This document shows, piece after piece, positions 16,809 to 25,649 of a DNA stretch of 64,000 nt. The stretch lies in assembly GCA_019058315.1 (NCBI GenBank), contig JAHPZH010000001.1, forward strand, positions 1,253,432-1,317,431, read 5' to 3'. A model generated the notes under the pieces. The model worked only from the letters and a program-made list of their open reading frames with translations. It was not told the origin of the DNA and did not search any database. Source of the DNA: Candidatus Helarchaeota archaeon. Lineage in GTDB: Archaea > Asgardarchaeota > Lokiarchaeia > Helarchaeales > RDOG01. Made by a program: the position numbers and the translations under genes. Numbering within the stretch: position 1 is the stretch's first letter; the number at the start of each line of letters is the position of its first letter.

Positions 16809-19169
16809 TTAAAATATTTTTATTTCGCTTATTTCAGAAGGCGATAAATTGTATAAATTAAATACTAAATCGTTTATTTTTTCTATAATTTCTTTTAACA
16901 CTTTATTATTAGCATTTAAATGAGCTTTTTCTGATAGGATGGCTAAATTTTCGTGAATTTCATTATTTTGATCAAATTTAGGGAGATTTAGGAATTTTAA
17001 AATTGAAGGAGGAGCAAATGATTTTCCTCCTTTTAAAGAAAATTTTTGTAGAAGAAATGAGCATAATTTTGAATTCATAATTGAACAGACATAATAAGCT
17101 TCATTTTTATCATTAAATGGGATAAATGTTAAAACATTATCAGGAATAACAACTCTTTTTCCTATATCATTAATTTTAATAGGTGACAATACAGAAGCAT
17201 TTAGCTTATTTCCCATACGATTCCATACTACCTTAAATGGAGCGAATGTATATGTTCCAATATTAAACATCGTAAAAAAAGGTGCTTTTGAACCTTGAAA
17301 ATATTTTTTAAACATTGGACGTTCTTTTAAAAAATTTTCAAAATTTTTCAAATATCGATAAGTTTTAGGAAATTTCTTTTCTAAATCTTTAAAACCACTT
17401 CTTTTTTCAGGATCTTGGACCATTAAAGTAAAAGTATAATCATCAATTGTTGTCCAAGGCCTCAAATTTTTACTTTTAACCAAGGGATAGATTATATCTT
17501 TTTCTATAAGATGTCTAATTCTTTTAATCTTTTTTTTACCTTCTTCAATTCTATTTTCAATAATTATGTAATCGCCATCTGGTTTCAATACATTTACCCA
17601 ATAAATTCCATTAGCCCCTCCTGTATTAAGTCCAAGATGTCCAACATAAGGAGATGGACCAATTAATCTTTTTAATTTTAATAATTTTTTTGTGGTAGTA
17701 AACCAAGGGGATGTAGGTTTTGCAATAGGTTCAGCATATAATTCTTTGGTTTTTAGCTTAATTACTTGATCCATACAATCTTCTTTGAAACTAGATTTTT
17801 CAATTTCAATTATCTTTGTATAGGGAATTGGATATTCAGTTTCTATTCCTTTTTTAATAATTAAGATAGATGTCATATTAGATGCATTTTGAAATGGTCT
17901 AACATCAACCAGATCTATTACTTCAATAACTTTCAGATGTTCTTCATTACCGATTTGAAACCTACGGAAGCCTTCACCCGCACCTAAAGTTTTGAATACT
18001 GTTTGGGTTATTAAAAATCCAAGTAACCCATTTTTTTTCAAATATTTATCCGCAACTGTGTAAGTAAAAAGCATTGAAATATCTTTTCTGCCCCCTCCCA
18101 ATCTTGCTTCATGTCCTTTTAACGAAAAAAGACCATAATTTTTCCATAAATTAATTGTAGATTCCCTATAAACATTATCTAGATCTTCCCAATTGATCCA
18201 TGGTGGATTTCCAATTATAAGATCAAATTTAAAGGTTAAAGGAGAAGCACTAATAACATCATAGGAGTAAATTGGAATTTCTATTAGTTCTTTAATAAAA
18301 GGAATTAATGTGTGGATCGCAAATAAATAATTTGTTTTAGCAGTGATGATTGCCAATGGATTAATTTCGAAGCCAATTATAGTTTCCAAAATGCTCGATA
18401 ATAAATTTGTTTTATTAATTGTTGATTTGTAATATTTTTTTAATATTTTCTTTATCTCCAAACTAAGAAATATACCCGAGCCACAACTGGGGTCTAATAT
18501 TTTATTATTTAATTCCCCATTAAACCCAATTTTATCAATTAAGAAGTTTGCAAGCCAGACTGGAGTATAATATTCTCCTAACTGGTGTCTTATACCTTTC
18601 GGGATAATGTTTTGGTATAATATTTGGAGATGATCAATATTTTCTTCTTTTAATATTTCCTCATAATCAATTTCGGATATTTTAATAATTAATCCTCGAA
18701 AAAATGTTTCAATTTCTTCATTCCAACTAGAAAGATACCAAGAGAATATATTTTCATTTGAAAAATTCGAGACTCCTAGATTTTCAAATAAATTTCCATT
18801 TTCTAATTTCTCTAAATTTTTATGTAAATCATTTAGAATTGAATTAAATGCGGAAATTTGAGGCGTTTTCTTTTTTTCAATTAATAATCCATAAGCTAAT
18901 AATTTTATTATAATACTAAAATATGTTTGGATAGCAAATAAGAAGTATCCTAAATTATTTTTAGAAATATCATACTCATTTTCTAATTTCTTATCAATTC
19001 TTTGAATTTTGGAAAGTTTACCATAAATTTTTTCAAAAATTGATTGCCATCTTTTATAAAAAGTCTTCATATTTTGTTTTTTAATATTTTCAAAAAAATA
19101 TAGAATAATTTCTTTTGCAATCGGCTCATTAAGACCAAAATTTTGGAATAAAAACTCATTTTTTGGCAT
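16809..19169 (-). CDS. Class I N6-adenine DNA methyltransferase, Eco57I/TaqI-like
   Basis: 786 residues. A helical N-terminal 190 residues precede GEYYTP (198-203, motif X), LDPSCGSGIF (motif I, SAM binding, 225-234) and LIIGNPPWINWED (motif IV, catalytic NPPW 321-324). The C-terminal half is a target-recognition region ending with LLQKFSLKGGKSFAPPSILKFLNLP, typical of TaqI/Eco57I-type specificity domains. No PD-(D/E)xK nuclease motif is evident in the N-terminus, so it looks like a methyltransferase without fused nuclease. A BREX PglX or type IIG remnant are alternatives. Its start overlaps the end of the upstream second methyltransferase by 14 bp, so the two are translated from one mRNA. 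Confidence 0.85.
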   Translation of the reverse strand: MPKNEFLFQNFGLNEPIAKEIILYFFENIKKQNMKTFYKRWQSIFEKIYGKLSKIQRIDKKLENEYDISKNNLGYFLFAIQTYFSIIIKLLAYGLLIEKKKTPQISAFNSILNDLHKNLEKLENGNLFENLGVSNFSNENIFSWYLSSWNEEIETFFRGLIIKISEIDYEEILKEENIDHLQILYQNIIPKGIRHQLGEYYTPVWLANFLIDKIGFNGELNNKILDPSCGSGIFLSLEIKKILKKYYKSTINKTNLLSSILETIIGFEINPLAIITAKTNYLFAIHTLIPFIKELIEIPIYSYDVISASPLTFKFDLIIGNPPWINWEDLDNVYRESTINLWKNYGLFSLKGHEARLGGGRKDISMLFTYTVADKYLKKNGLLGFLITQTVFKTLGAGEGFRRFQIGNEEHLKVIEVIDLVDVRPFQNASNMTSILIIKKGIETEYPIPYTKIIEIEKSSFKEDCMDQVIKLKTKELYAEPIAKPTSPWFTTTKKLLKLKRLIGPSPYVGHLGLNTGGANGIYWVNVLKPDGDYIIIENRIEEGKKKIKRIRHLIEKDIIYPLVKSKNLRPWTTIDDYTFTLMVQDPEKRSGFKDLEKKFPKTYRYLKNFENFLKERPMFKKYFQGSKAPFFTMFNIGTYTFAPFKVVWNRMGNKLNASVLSPIKINDIGKRVVIPDNVLTFIPFNDKNEAYYVCSIMNSKLCSFLLQKFSLKGGKSFAPPSILKFLNLPKFDQNNEIHENLAILSEKAHLNANNKVLKEIIEKINDLVFNLYNLSPSEISEIKIF

Positions 19170-20049
19170 TTTCAGCCTTCGGTTTTCTGAAAATTAATAT
19201 AAACTGGTGGACAATTGAAGGAATCCAACTATAATTAATACCATACAGGTGTAATTTCTTTGCAACATCATACCAGATGATCTCTCCTTTAAGAACAAAT
19301 CCGATATTCTCAAGAATTTGAGTCAAATCAGAAGTCAATAAATGATATTTTTTCTTATAATACATATTACCAATGAAAACAGCACAGTATTTTTTAGGTT
19401 TTAAAACTCTATAACATTCAATAAAAACATTATGAAGAAGTTTTCTCCATTCATCTTTTGTTTTAGGAGCATTTTCATTGAATGATTTCAGTTTAGATTT
19501 TTCGGAGTATATTCCTTTTGCCTTTTCTCCAAATTTTTTATATGTTCCTTTAGATTTTTCCACTTTATCCATTAACCAATATGGAACATCAGTTAAAATA
19601 AAATCTACTTCGTTTGTATATGTTTTAAGATATATCTGGGAGTCTCCAACAATTATTTCTTCTTCTTTTATATTTTCTAATTTACACACTTTTTTATAGA
19701 TATTAACCCATTTGGGATTGATCTCAATTCCAATTCCACGTCTTTTTATTAAAGTGCATCCTATTAGGGTTCCGCCAACTCCTGCAAGGGGATCTAGAAC
19801 TAGTTGTCCCTCTTTTGTAAAAGTACTTATTAACTGTGCACATAATTCTGGCGGTTTTTGTCCCCCATGTTGGTTTCTTAGCTTTTGGAGTTGGAATGAA
19901 GGAGGATATGACTTTGGTATAACGCTTTTAGTGGAAAATATCCATTCTTTTCCCGTAAAATCGTTAATTTTATTCCTCTTATCATAAAAGCCGCGAGATT
20001 CTCCCAATTCATCAAATAATTCTATTTTATTATTATTTGTGTTATCCAA
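19156..20049 (-). CDS. DNA methyltransferase (N4/N6 type) with unusual motif IV
   Basis: 297 residues from TTG 20049, with AGGGGAC nine bases upstream. HGGQKPPELCAQLI and LDPLAGVGGTLIGC (motif I, 85-98) plus GIGIEINPKW form the SAM-binding half. The catalytic motif IV reads TDVPYW (153-158) rather than the usual (D/N/S)PP(Y/W), and the motif order is I then IV. This matches N4-cytosine/N6-adenine DNA methylases or a relative modifying RNA. Replacement of the first Pro by Val is unusual; activity is uncertain. It is followed, with a 14 bp overlap, by the 786-residue N6-adenine methyltransferase. Together they look like the modification half of a restriction-modification or defence system. Confidence 0.75.
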   Translation of the reverse strand: MDNTNNNKIELFDELGESRGFYDKRNKINDFTGKEWIFSTKSVIPKSYPPSFQLQKLRNQHGGQKPPELCAQLISTFTKEGQLVLDPLAGVGGTLIGCTLIKRRGIGIEINPKWVNIYKKVCKLENIKEEEIIVGDSQIYLKTYTNEVDFILTDVPYWLMDKVEKSKGTYKKFGEKAKGIYSEKSKLKSFNENAPKTKDEWRKLLHNVFIECYRVLKPKKYCAVFIGNMYYKKKYHLLTSDLTQILENIGFVLKGEIIWYDVAKKLHLYGINYSWIPSIVHQFILIFRKPKAENAKK

Positions 20050-20111
20050 ATTTACGTCCCCTAGAATTTTATAAATTTCATTGAGATTCAGTATTATAAA
20101 GGAGTAAAACT

Positions 20112-20816
20112 TTATTTTGGGTTAAATTTGGCAGAAACTAGCGCATGATCACTGGAATATGGATCTAATTTTAGGACTTGAATTATTTCAAAATTATTTT
20201 TTTTCAAAATAGAAATTTGTTTGTCATAAATTTCTTCTGGTTTTTTTGTTACGTCTACACTTCGGGATTTTACACAAAGCAGGCTAAGACCACCATTTTT
20301 TAAAAACCAATTTGCATTATTCACAAGTATTTGGGCTTGTTCGGGCTGGGCAATATCACAATAAATCAAATCTACTTGATCTATAAGTAGCGAATATTTT
20401 TCTGGAAATCTAGCATCTCCAAAAATTGGAATTAGATTTGATCGAACTTTACAATGCTCTACAAATTCCCTTATTACACGTTGTGCAAATTCAAGACAAT
20501 ATATCGTTCCACCAGCTCCCATTATATCGGAAATATGGCTAGCAGTAGTGCCGGAAGCAGATCCTAAATATAATAATTTATCTTCTGTATTCGATTTGAT
20601 TGGTAAGTTTTTAAGATTTTTTAGTATAGCTGCTGCTAATTTACTCCTTCTAGCATTCCATAAACGATATTCTATCCCATTTATAGAAACTAAACGTTCA
20701 TCATATACTGTTTTTCCTGGAGTTAAATTTTTAGTAGCCAATCTATCTATTTCATCTTCTAATGTTATCCAGTAAATTCCAGGAAATTTTTCATGTGGTT
20801 TTATTTTTATCTTCAC
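20112..20816 (-). CDS. flpA: Fibrillarin-like rRNA/tRNA 2-prime-O-methyltransferase
   Basis: 234 residues, normal for archaeal fibrillarin. The small N-terminal domain (1-55) includes YRLWNARRSKLAAAI. The SAM-binding Rossmann part shows LYLGSASGTTASHISD (82-97) and TIYCLEF. DLIYCDIAQPEQ and the Lys in LLCVKSRSVD correspond to catalytic K-D-K-H positions. It is the methyltransferase of box C/D snoRNP-like particles that methylate rRNA and tRNA under guide RNA control. It starts with GTG overlapping the TGA of the nop5 gene (GTGA), so the two are translationally coupled, the standard archaeal arrangement. Confidence 0.97.
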   Translation of the reverse strand: MKIKIKPHEKFPGIYWITLEDEIDRLATKNLTPGKTVYDERLVSINGIEYRLWNARRSKLAAAILKNLKNLPIKSNTEDKLLYLGSASGTTASHISDIMGAGGTIYCLEFAQRVIREFVEHCKVRSNLIPIFGDARFPEKYSLLIDQVDLIYCDIAQPEQAQILVNNANWFLKNGGLSLLCVKSRSVDVTKKPEEIYDKQISILKKNNFEIIQVLKLDPYSSDHALVSAKFNPK

Positions 20817-22084
20817 TTTTTACCCTTTTTTTGCTTTTTTTTATCGGACTTATTCCATTTCTTTCTTCTTTTTTTATCTCTCTTTTTCTTTTTTTCTTTT
20901 TTCTCTTTGATAACTTCTTTTTTCTTCTTTGGTGGTTCTTTATACTTAGCATTTAGCGCATTAATCGTTGAATTTAAGCTATCTAAAAGATCATCAGCTA
21001 CATATTCGCCTGAAAAGGCATCTACCCTAGCTGCAATAGATAATTTGCTTGCAGTGGCTCTTGCTATTTTTCCACGGAGCCACCACTTCGCATTATAAAT
21101 AGGTTCCCATTGAAAAATAATTCCATGTTTTGGAGGTTTTGCTCCGGTTTTAAGAGAACGGAATAAAGCTCGCTCTGCTCCTAATACCTGTACAGTTGAA
21201 GAAGGTTTTTGCGCTAGCTCCATTATACCACCAGCTGCGCTTATCAAACGTGCTCCTAGCATAGCCCCTACCATGCCACGAAGATTTGGAGCAACTTCCA
21301 ACATTGCCTCATCTATATATTTTGCAAGAGTATCTCTTAATTTATATAGAACTACTCCTTCGGAAGCAAAATGTTGTAATGGTAGCAGATCAATCTCTTG
21401 GATTTGTGATCCCATAGAGTTTTTTGCTAAACTAGAAATTTTTTTGGCTTTCTCTTGCGTATAATTCATAATTTCAGTTAATTCATTAACTTTATATTTG
21501 GTTCTGAATCCAAATTGAGAAATTAGTTTTAAAAATGTCGTATGATTTGATATCTCTTTATCTAATTCAGGAAAATGAAGACCATACCATTCCCTCATAC
21601 GGGCAGAAAAAATATTTAGAGCCTTATCGATATCATCAACTGATTCTATTGCTTGAATAATTAATTTATCCTTTCTCTCAGATGCTTTTTTTACCTTTTT
21701 TCTAGTTAATTGAATATTTATTTCTTGGAGATATTTTTTAAATTCGTCCTCAGTTTTAAAAACATTTAAACTCTTGCCTAATTCGAAAAGTTTAGCTCTA
21801 ACTTTTTTCCCAACGGGACTTGGTTTCTCGATTTGAATCTTAAATTTAAATTTTTCCTTAATCTCTTGAGCCAATTCATTATCTTCTAATAGTAATTCAT
21901 TAACTTCTTTTTCTTTAATGTCATTTAATAATTCAATAAATTCAGGAATTAATTTATTCGCTTGAACAGAATAAAGCTTTTCAGCAACATCATCTCTTTT
22001 TACAAATAATTTCTTGCTGAATATTTCTCCATTTTCATTAAATGCGAAAATTCCCATTATATTAGGCAAAATCGTAACTGTCAA
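20813..22084 (-). CDS. nop5: Nop5 (Nop56/58-like) C/D RNP core protein
   Basis: 423 residues from TTG 22084 with GAGGAA about nine bases upstream. An N-terminal fibrillarin-binding domain is followed by a coiled coil (about 175-260) and the NOP domain. The latter has LRGMVGAMLGARLISAAGG and GAERALFRSLKTGAKPPKHG, which bind L7Ae-bound K-turn RNA. The last 35 residues are almost entirely Lys with some Glu, Asp and Arg, like eukaryotic Nop56/58 tails and longer than usual for archaea. The protein bridges L7Ae-RNA and fibrillarin in box C/D particles. It is upstream of and overlaps flpA by 4 bp. Confidence 0.96.
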   Translation of the reverse strand: MTVTILPNIMGIFAFNENGEIFSKKLFVKRDDVAEKLYSVQANKLIPEFIELLNDIKEKEVNELLLEDNELAQEIKEKFKFKIQIEKPSPVGKKVRAKLFELGKSLNVFKTEDEFKKYLQEINIQLTRKKVKKASERKDKLIIQAIESVDDIDKALNIFSARMREWYGLHFPELDKEISNHTTFLKLISQFGFRTKYKVNELTEIMNYTQEKAKKISSLAKNSMGSQIQEIDLLPLQHFASEGVVLYKLRDTLAKYIDEAMLEVAPNLRGMVGAMLGARLISAAGGIMELAQKPSSTVQVLGAERALFRSLKTGAKPPKHGIIFQWEPIYNAKWWLRGKIARATASKLSIAARVDAFSGEYVADDLLDSLNSTINALNAKYKEPPKKKKEVIKEKKEKKKKRDKKRRKKWNKSDKKKQKKGKK

Positions 22085-22197
22085 TTAGGAATTCCTCTTG
22101 ATAAATTTTGTATTTAATATCCTTAATCTAATAATTAAAATTATTGTGCAAGAAATAATTTATCAATCTTATTAATCCAAAATAAATTTTAAAAAAA

Positions 22198-22265
22198 GTA
22201 AATTAATCCAATAAATTACATTAGATAGTAGTAATTTACCCCCACTTCCCGACATTCCATTTTTA
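22198..22265. other. C-rich patch with inverted repeat in nop5-orc1 spacer, possible origin-type element
   Basis: In an otherwise AT-rich 247 bp spacer, GTAAATTA (22198-22205) and TAATTTAC (22232-22239) form an 8 bp inverted repeat. They are followed at once by ACCCCCACTTCCCGACATTCC. The C-run followed by TTCC half-sites loosely recalls the reverse strand of origin recognition boxes. It lies just past the 3-prime end of the Orc1/Cdc6 gene. Only one copy is seen, so this is tentative. Confidence 0.2.
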
Positions 22266-22331
22266 AATTAACCTAATTTTATTTTTAAATAGAGATGGTG
22301 CAATTTTATGCCTTAAATTAAATACTCATTT

Positions 22332-23522
22332 CTATTTTGAATTTTTTTTAGTCTTAAGTAATTTAATAAGTTGTTGTTCCAAAATTTGAGCTGGAACATC
22401 ATGCAAAGTAATTTTTAAAGGTTTTTTATGTATAATTTTTGATTGATTATATAATTGAATAATTAATCCTAAGTCTATAAGCTGTTTGATTGATTTTGTG
22501 AACATATTCTGTGTTTTAGGTTTCATACCAAATTCTTCACAGACAATTTTGAAATAAGAATATGCTTCCTTAATGCTCACATCTGGACAATCTTCAATTA
22601 AAAGGCATCTTGCTAAAGCTAAAATGGCAAATAATTCATTTTTTTTCAGAGTCTTTAGAATTTTTGATGAAGTCTCTGGAAAAATATAATTTTTAGCTTC
22701 CCGGACCATTTCTGCAGTTATTATATTTTTGTCATTTTTGCTACAATCTGCGATTTTGCCTGCATGATATAAGATTTCTATAGCATGTCGAGCATTCTGA
22801 GTGTTTGAAGCCACATCAGCGATCATTTCTATTATTTCACGATTAATTACTCCTTGTTTAAAAGCTTCAACCCTAGAATTTAATATTTGAATTAGATCGT
22901 CCTTTGAATACCCTTCTAATTTAATATGATCATTAATTCTTCCAGAGAGATTAACGTTTAGTATTTTCTTAAAGAAATAATCCCTTGAAATTAGGATATA
23001 ATAAATATTTGGTTCTGTAAATTGTAGAAAAAATAGGATTTCATCAGTATTAAGAACATGAATCTCATCTAAAATTAATAAAAGCTTTTTACTGTCCCTT
23101 TTTAATCGATTGTGCAGGTCTAGTAATAAATTTTCAGGTTCAAAACCTCGACTAGTGGCATCATAAAGTTTCGATAATAAATGATATAAAATAGCAGATT
23201 TAGATCTATAAGTATAACAATTACAATATTGATATTCTATCTTCTTATTTAAGGATTTAGATAAATCTACAAGTCTTTCGCAGAAATATTTTGCAAGAAC
23301 AGTTTTTCCTACTCCTGATTTTCCACTTAGTGCTATATTGACTGGAAAATTTACCTTATCTTTAAAAATAGGTCTAAAATCTCGACTTATTCTTTCTAAT
23401 TCCTTTTCTCTTCTTGGTAGTTGTTCAGGTATATATTCTCGAAAAAGTTTTGTTTCATCTTTAAAGACCGAAGTCCCAAAAAGGGTATTTCTAAAGATTT
23501 CATCAAAAATATCTGATGTCAT
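22332..23522 (-). CDS. Orc1/Cdc6-type replication initiator
   Basis: 396 residues, usual for archaeal Orc1/Cdc6. A leading ELERISRDFRPIF is the family signature before the AAA+ core. Walker A is SGKSGVGKT (66-74) and Walker B LLLILDEIHVL (D152-E153). The lid contains NARHAIEILYHAG (sensor 2 region). A winged-helix domain occupies about 290-390 (MFTKSIKQLIDLGLIIQL). It binds origin boxes and loads the MCM helicase. It lies 28 bp downstream of radA on the same strand. There may be more paralogues elsewhere, so I do not give a numbered symbol. Confidence 0.93.
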   Translation of the reverse strand: MTSDIFDEIFRNTLFGTSVFKDETKLFREYIPEQLPRREKELERISRDFRPIFKDKVNFPVNIALSGKSGVGKTVLAKYFCERLVDLSKSLNKKIEYQYCNCYTYRSKSAILYHLLSKLYDATSRGFEPENLLLDLHNRLKRDSKKLLLILDEIHVLNTDEILFFLQFTEPNIYYILISRDYFFKKILNVNLSGRINDHIKLEGYSKDDLIQILNSRVEAFKQGVINREIIEMIADVASNTQNARHAIEILYHAGKIADCSKNDKNIITAEMVREAKNYIFPETSSKILKTLKKNELFAILALARCLLIEDCPDVSIKEAYSYFKIVCEEFGMKPKTQNMFTKSIKQLIDLGLIIQLYNQSKIIHKKPLKITLHDVPAQILEQQLIKLLKTKKNSK

Positions 23523-23550
23523 TAAATTTCAACATAAAAAAAGAAATTGT

Positions 23551-24678
23551 CTATGGGTCTTTAATCCCATTTTCGTAAATCATGAATACTGCTTCTCTCT
23601 CCGGTAGACATGGGGAGTCGACCATTCTTGCGATCCGCTTTTCGCCTTTGGACTTTCGAAGATAAATTCTATATGTCGAAGCATGTGCTAGAACATGACC
23701 TCCAACTGGTTGGGTCGGATCTCCAAAGAATATTCCTGGTGCAGCCATAACTTGATTAGTTATAAAAACCGCAAGATTATAAGCCTCTCCAATTTGAAGA
23801 AGTTTATGAATGAATTTATTGAGTTTTTGTTGTCTATCAGCGAGTGTTCCTCTTCCAATATATTCAGAGCGAAAATGACTAATTATAGAATCAACTACAA
23901 TTAGTTTAATATTATTTTCTTTAATTATAGCAGGTAATTTATCGACTATTAATTGTTGATGGGCGGAATTATAAGATCTTGCGTAAATAACATTGTCCAA
24001 CATAGTTTTTGGGTCTAATTCAGGATATTTTTCTGCTATTTCTAATAATCTTTCCGGTCTAAAGGTCCCTTCAGCATCAATATATACAGCCTTAGCTTCT
24101 AAACCACCTTTTTCTTTTGGTAATTGAACTGTCACACATAATTGGTGAGCTATTTGTGTTTTCCCAGTTCTAAATTCTCCATAAACCTCAATCAATGAAC
24201 GTGTTTCAACTCCTCCACCAATCATTTCGTCGAATTGTTCGCACCCAGTTGTAAATCTATCCATAGCTTTTCTATTATCTAGGACTTCTGCAGCTGTAGA
24301 AAAACCTATTTCTAATTTGTCTCTTGCAGCTTGAATTATTTTTCCCATAGTTGATTCACCAATTGAGGTCAAAGAACTCACTTCGTTTGGCGATGCAACT
24401 GCAAGGGCTTCAACTGAACCATAACCTGCTTCTTTTAACTTATCCGCAATAGCAGGTCCAACTCCATTAAGATCTTCTATATTAATTTCTTCTTCCAGAC
24501 TAACTTCTATTTTTTTCTTTACTTTAGAATTTTTTTTGTCAGATTTTTTACTTTTTTTTGTTTTTTTAATTTCGCTAGTTTCATCTTCTTCCGAATCAAT
24601 TGTATCTAATTCTTCTAGAGCTTCATCCTCTTCTTCGGTTTTAGTATTCTTTTTTGTAGTAGTTTTAGTTGTTGCCAA
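23551..24678 (-). CDS. radA: DNA recombinase RadA
   Basis: I start at TTG 24678, nine bases after AAGGTG; the GTG at 24690 would overlap that Shine-Dalgarno. The 375-residue protein has an unusual N-terminal extension of about 60 residues alternating acidic and Lys-rich blocks. A helix-hairpin-helix domain follows (LNGVGPAIADKLKEAGY, about 70-87), then the RecA core with GEFRTGKT Walker A (167-174), ARSYNSAHQQ and ITNQVMAAPG. The C-terminus reads PERE-AVFMIYENGIKDP. It forms filaments on single-stranded DNA for strand exchange. The charged extension is longer than in typical RadA (about 320-350 residues) and may be disordered. Confidence 0.97.
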   Translation of the reverse strand: MATTKTTTKKNTKTEEEDEALEELDTIDSEEDETSEIKKTKKSKKSDKKNSKVKKKIEVSLEEEINIEDLNGVGPAIADKLKEAGYGSVEALAVASPNEVSSLTSIGESTMGKIIQAARDKLEIGFSTAAEVLDNRKAMDRFTTGCEQFDEMIGGGVETRSLIEVYGEFRTGKTQIAHQLCVTVQLPKEKGGLEAKAVYIDAEGTFRPERLLEIAEKYPELDPKTMLDNVIYARSYNSAHQQLIVDKLPAIIKENNIKLIVVDSIISHFRSEYIGRGTLADRQQKLNKFIHKLLQIGEAYNLAVFITNQVMAAPGIFFGDPTQPVGGHVLAHASTYRIYLRKSKGEKRIARMVDSPCLPEREAVFMIYENGIKDP

Positions 24679-24807
24679 TTTTTTTTTCACCTTATTACTA
24701 TGACATTAATTACAATATTATAAAGGGAAATAGAGAGAGACAGAGAAGTATGAAAAATAAAAAAAGTAAAAGTATTTATGTTTCTAAATTAAAAAAATAG
24801 CATTTAA

Positions 24808-25632
24808 TTATTCAATTTTTATTTTAGAGCCATTTTTAGTTAATTTTAACCTACCAAAATCTGATAATTCTTTTAACTGTGATGAATCAATTACCGGTCC
24901 ATCTAAGCAAACTCTAAATTTGCCATTCAAAACACATTTTCCACAAATCCCTATTCCACAACCAATATATCTTTCAAGTGAAAACTGTGCATTAATATTA
25001 TGCTCGATGGCAAATTCAAGTACTTTAAACATCATAAGTTCTGGACCACAACAATAGATTTGATCAATTTTGTGCTCCTCAAAAATATAATCTAATTGAT
25101 CCGTGCAATATTTACTTTTAATTCCCATACAGCCATCTTCAGTTGTAATATGAAGATTGCTATATTTTTCAAAGATATCGAGGAAAAAAATGTCCGATTC
25201 GGTTTTAAAGCCCAATAAACTGGTTATATTTAATTTATTTTTAAGTAATTCCTTAAGCAAATATCTTAAAGGTGCTAATCCAAATCCTCCTCCAACAAGA
25301 AGAACATTATTCCCTTGAATAGTAAAACCCTTACCTAGAGGCCCCATTAATCCTATTTTATCACCAATTTTTAGTTTCTCATACATGTAAGTTGTAGTTT
25401 TTCCGATTTTTTTTACTGTAAAAGATAGAAGGTCATTTTCAAAATCAGAAATGCTAAAAGGTTTCATATTGAACTTTGGAATCCAAATATTGCAAAATTT
25501 ACCAGGAGCAATATTTTCAAATTTATAACCTTCGATATAACTTCCTAATTTAAAAGTTTTAACATAAGCAGATTCTTCTTTAATTTCCTTAATTATAACC
25601 GGTTTTGGGATTTTTTCATTGGAAAAATTCAT
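24808..25632 (-). CDS. pyrK: Dihydroorotate dehydrogenase electron-transfer subunit PyrK-like
   Basis: 274 residues. An FAD-binding barrel carries PFSISDFE and GPLGKGF. The NAD-binding part has NVLLVGGGFGLAPLRYL, ending CCGPELM. The C-terminal [2Fe-2S] site uses Cys225, Cys230, Cys233 and Cys242 (YIGCGIGICGKC). The subunit passes electrons from the PyrD FMN to NAD+ in the class 1B enzyme. It lies 17 bp behind pyrD on the same strand, confirming the assignment; related sulfide dehydrogenase or hydrogenase beta subunits share the fold but not this context. Confidence 0.9.
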   Translation of the reverse strand: MNFSNEKIPKPVIIKEIKEESAYVKTFKLGSYIEGYKFENIAPGKFCNIWIPKFNMKPFSISDFENDLLSFTVKKIGKTTTYMYEKLKIGDKIGLMGPLGKGFTIQGNNVLLVGGGFGLAPLRYLLKELLKNKLNITSLLGFKTESDIFFLDIFEKYSNLHITTEDGCMGIKSKYCTDQLDYIFEEHKIDQIYCCGPELMMFKVLEFAIEHNINAQFSLERYIGCGIGICGKCVLNGKFRVCLDGPVIDSSQLKELSDFGRLKLTKNGSKIKIE

Positions 25633-25649
25633 AAATCAAGCCTTAATTT

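Noticed and set aside
16809..20049. Complete type II or BREX restriction system
   Set aside because: Neither gene shows a nuclease motif and none of the other BREX genes (brxA, brxB, brxC, brxL or pglZ) is nearby.
20762..21098. Plus-strand Phe/Leu-rich frames opposite the end of nop5
   Set aside because: They are the complement of the poly-Lys tail and of nop5 codons, not real membrane proteins.
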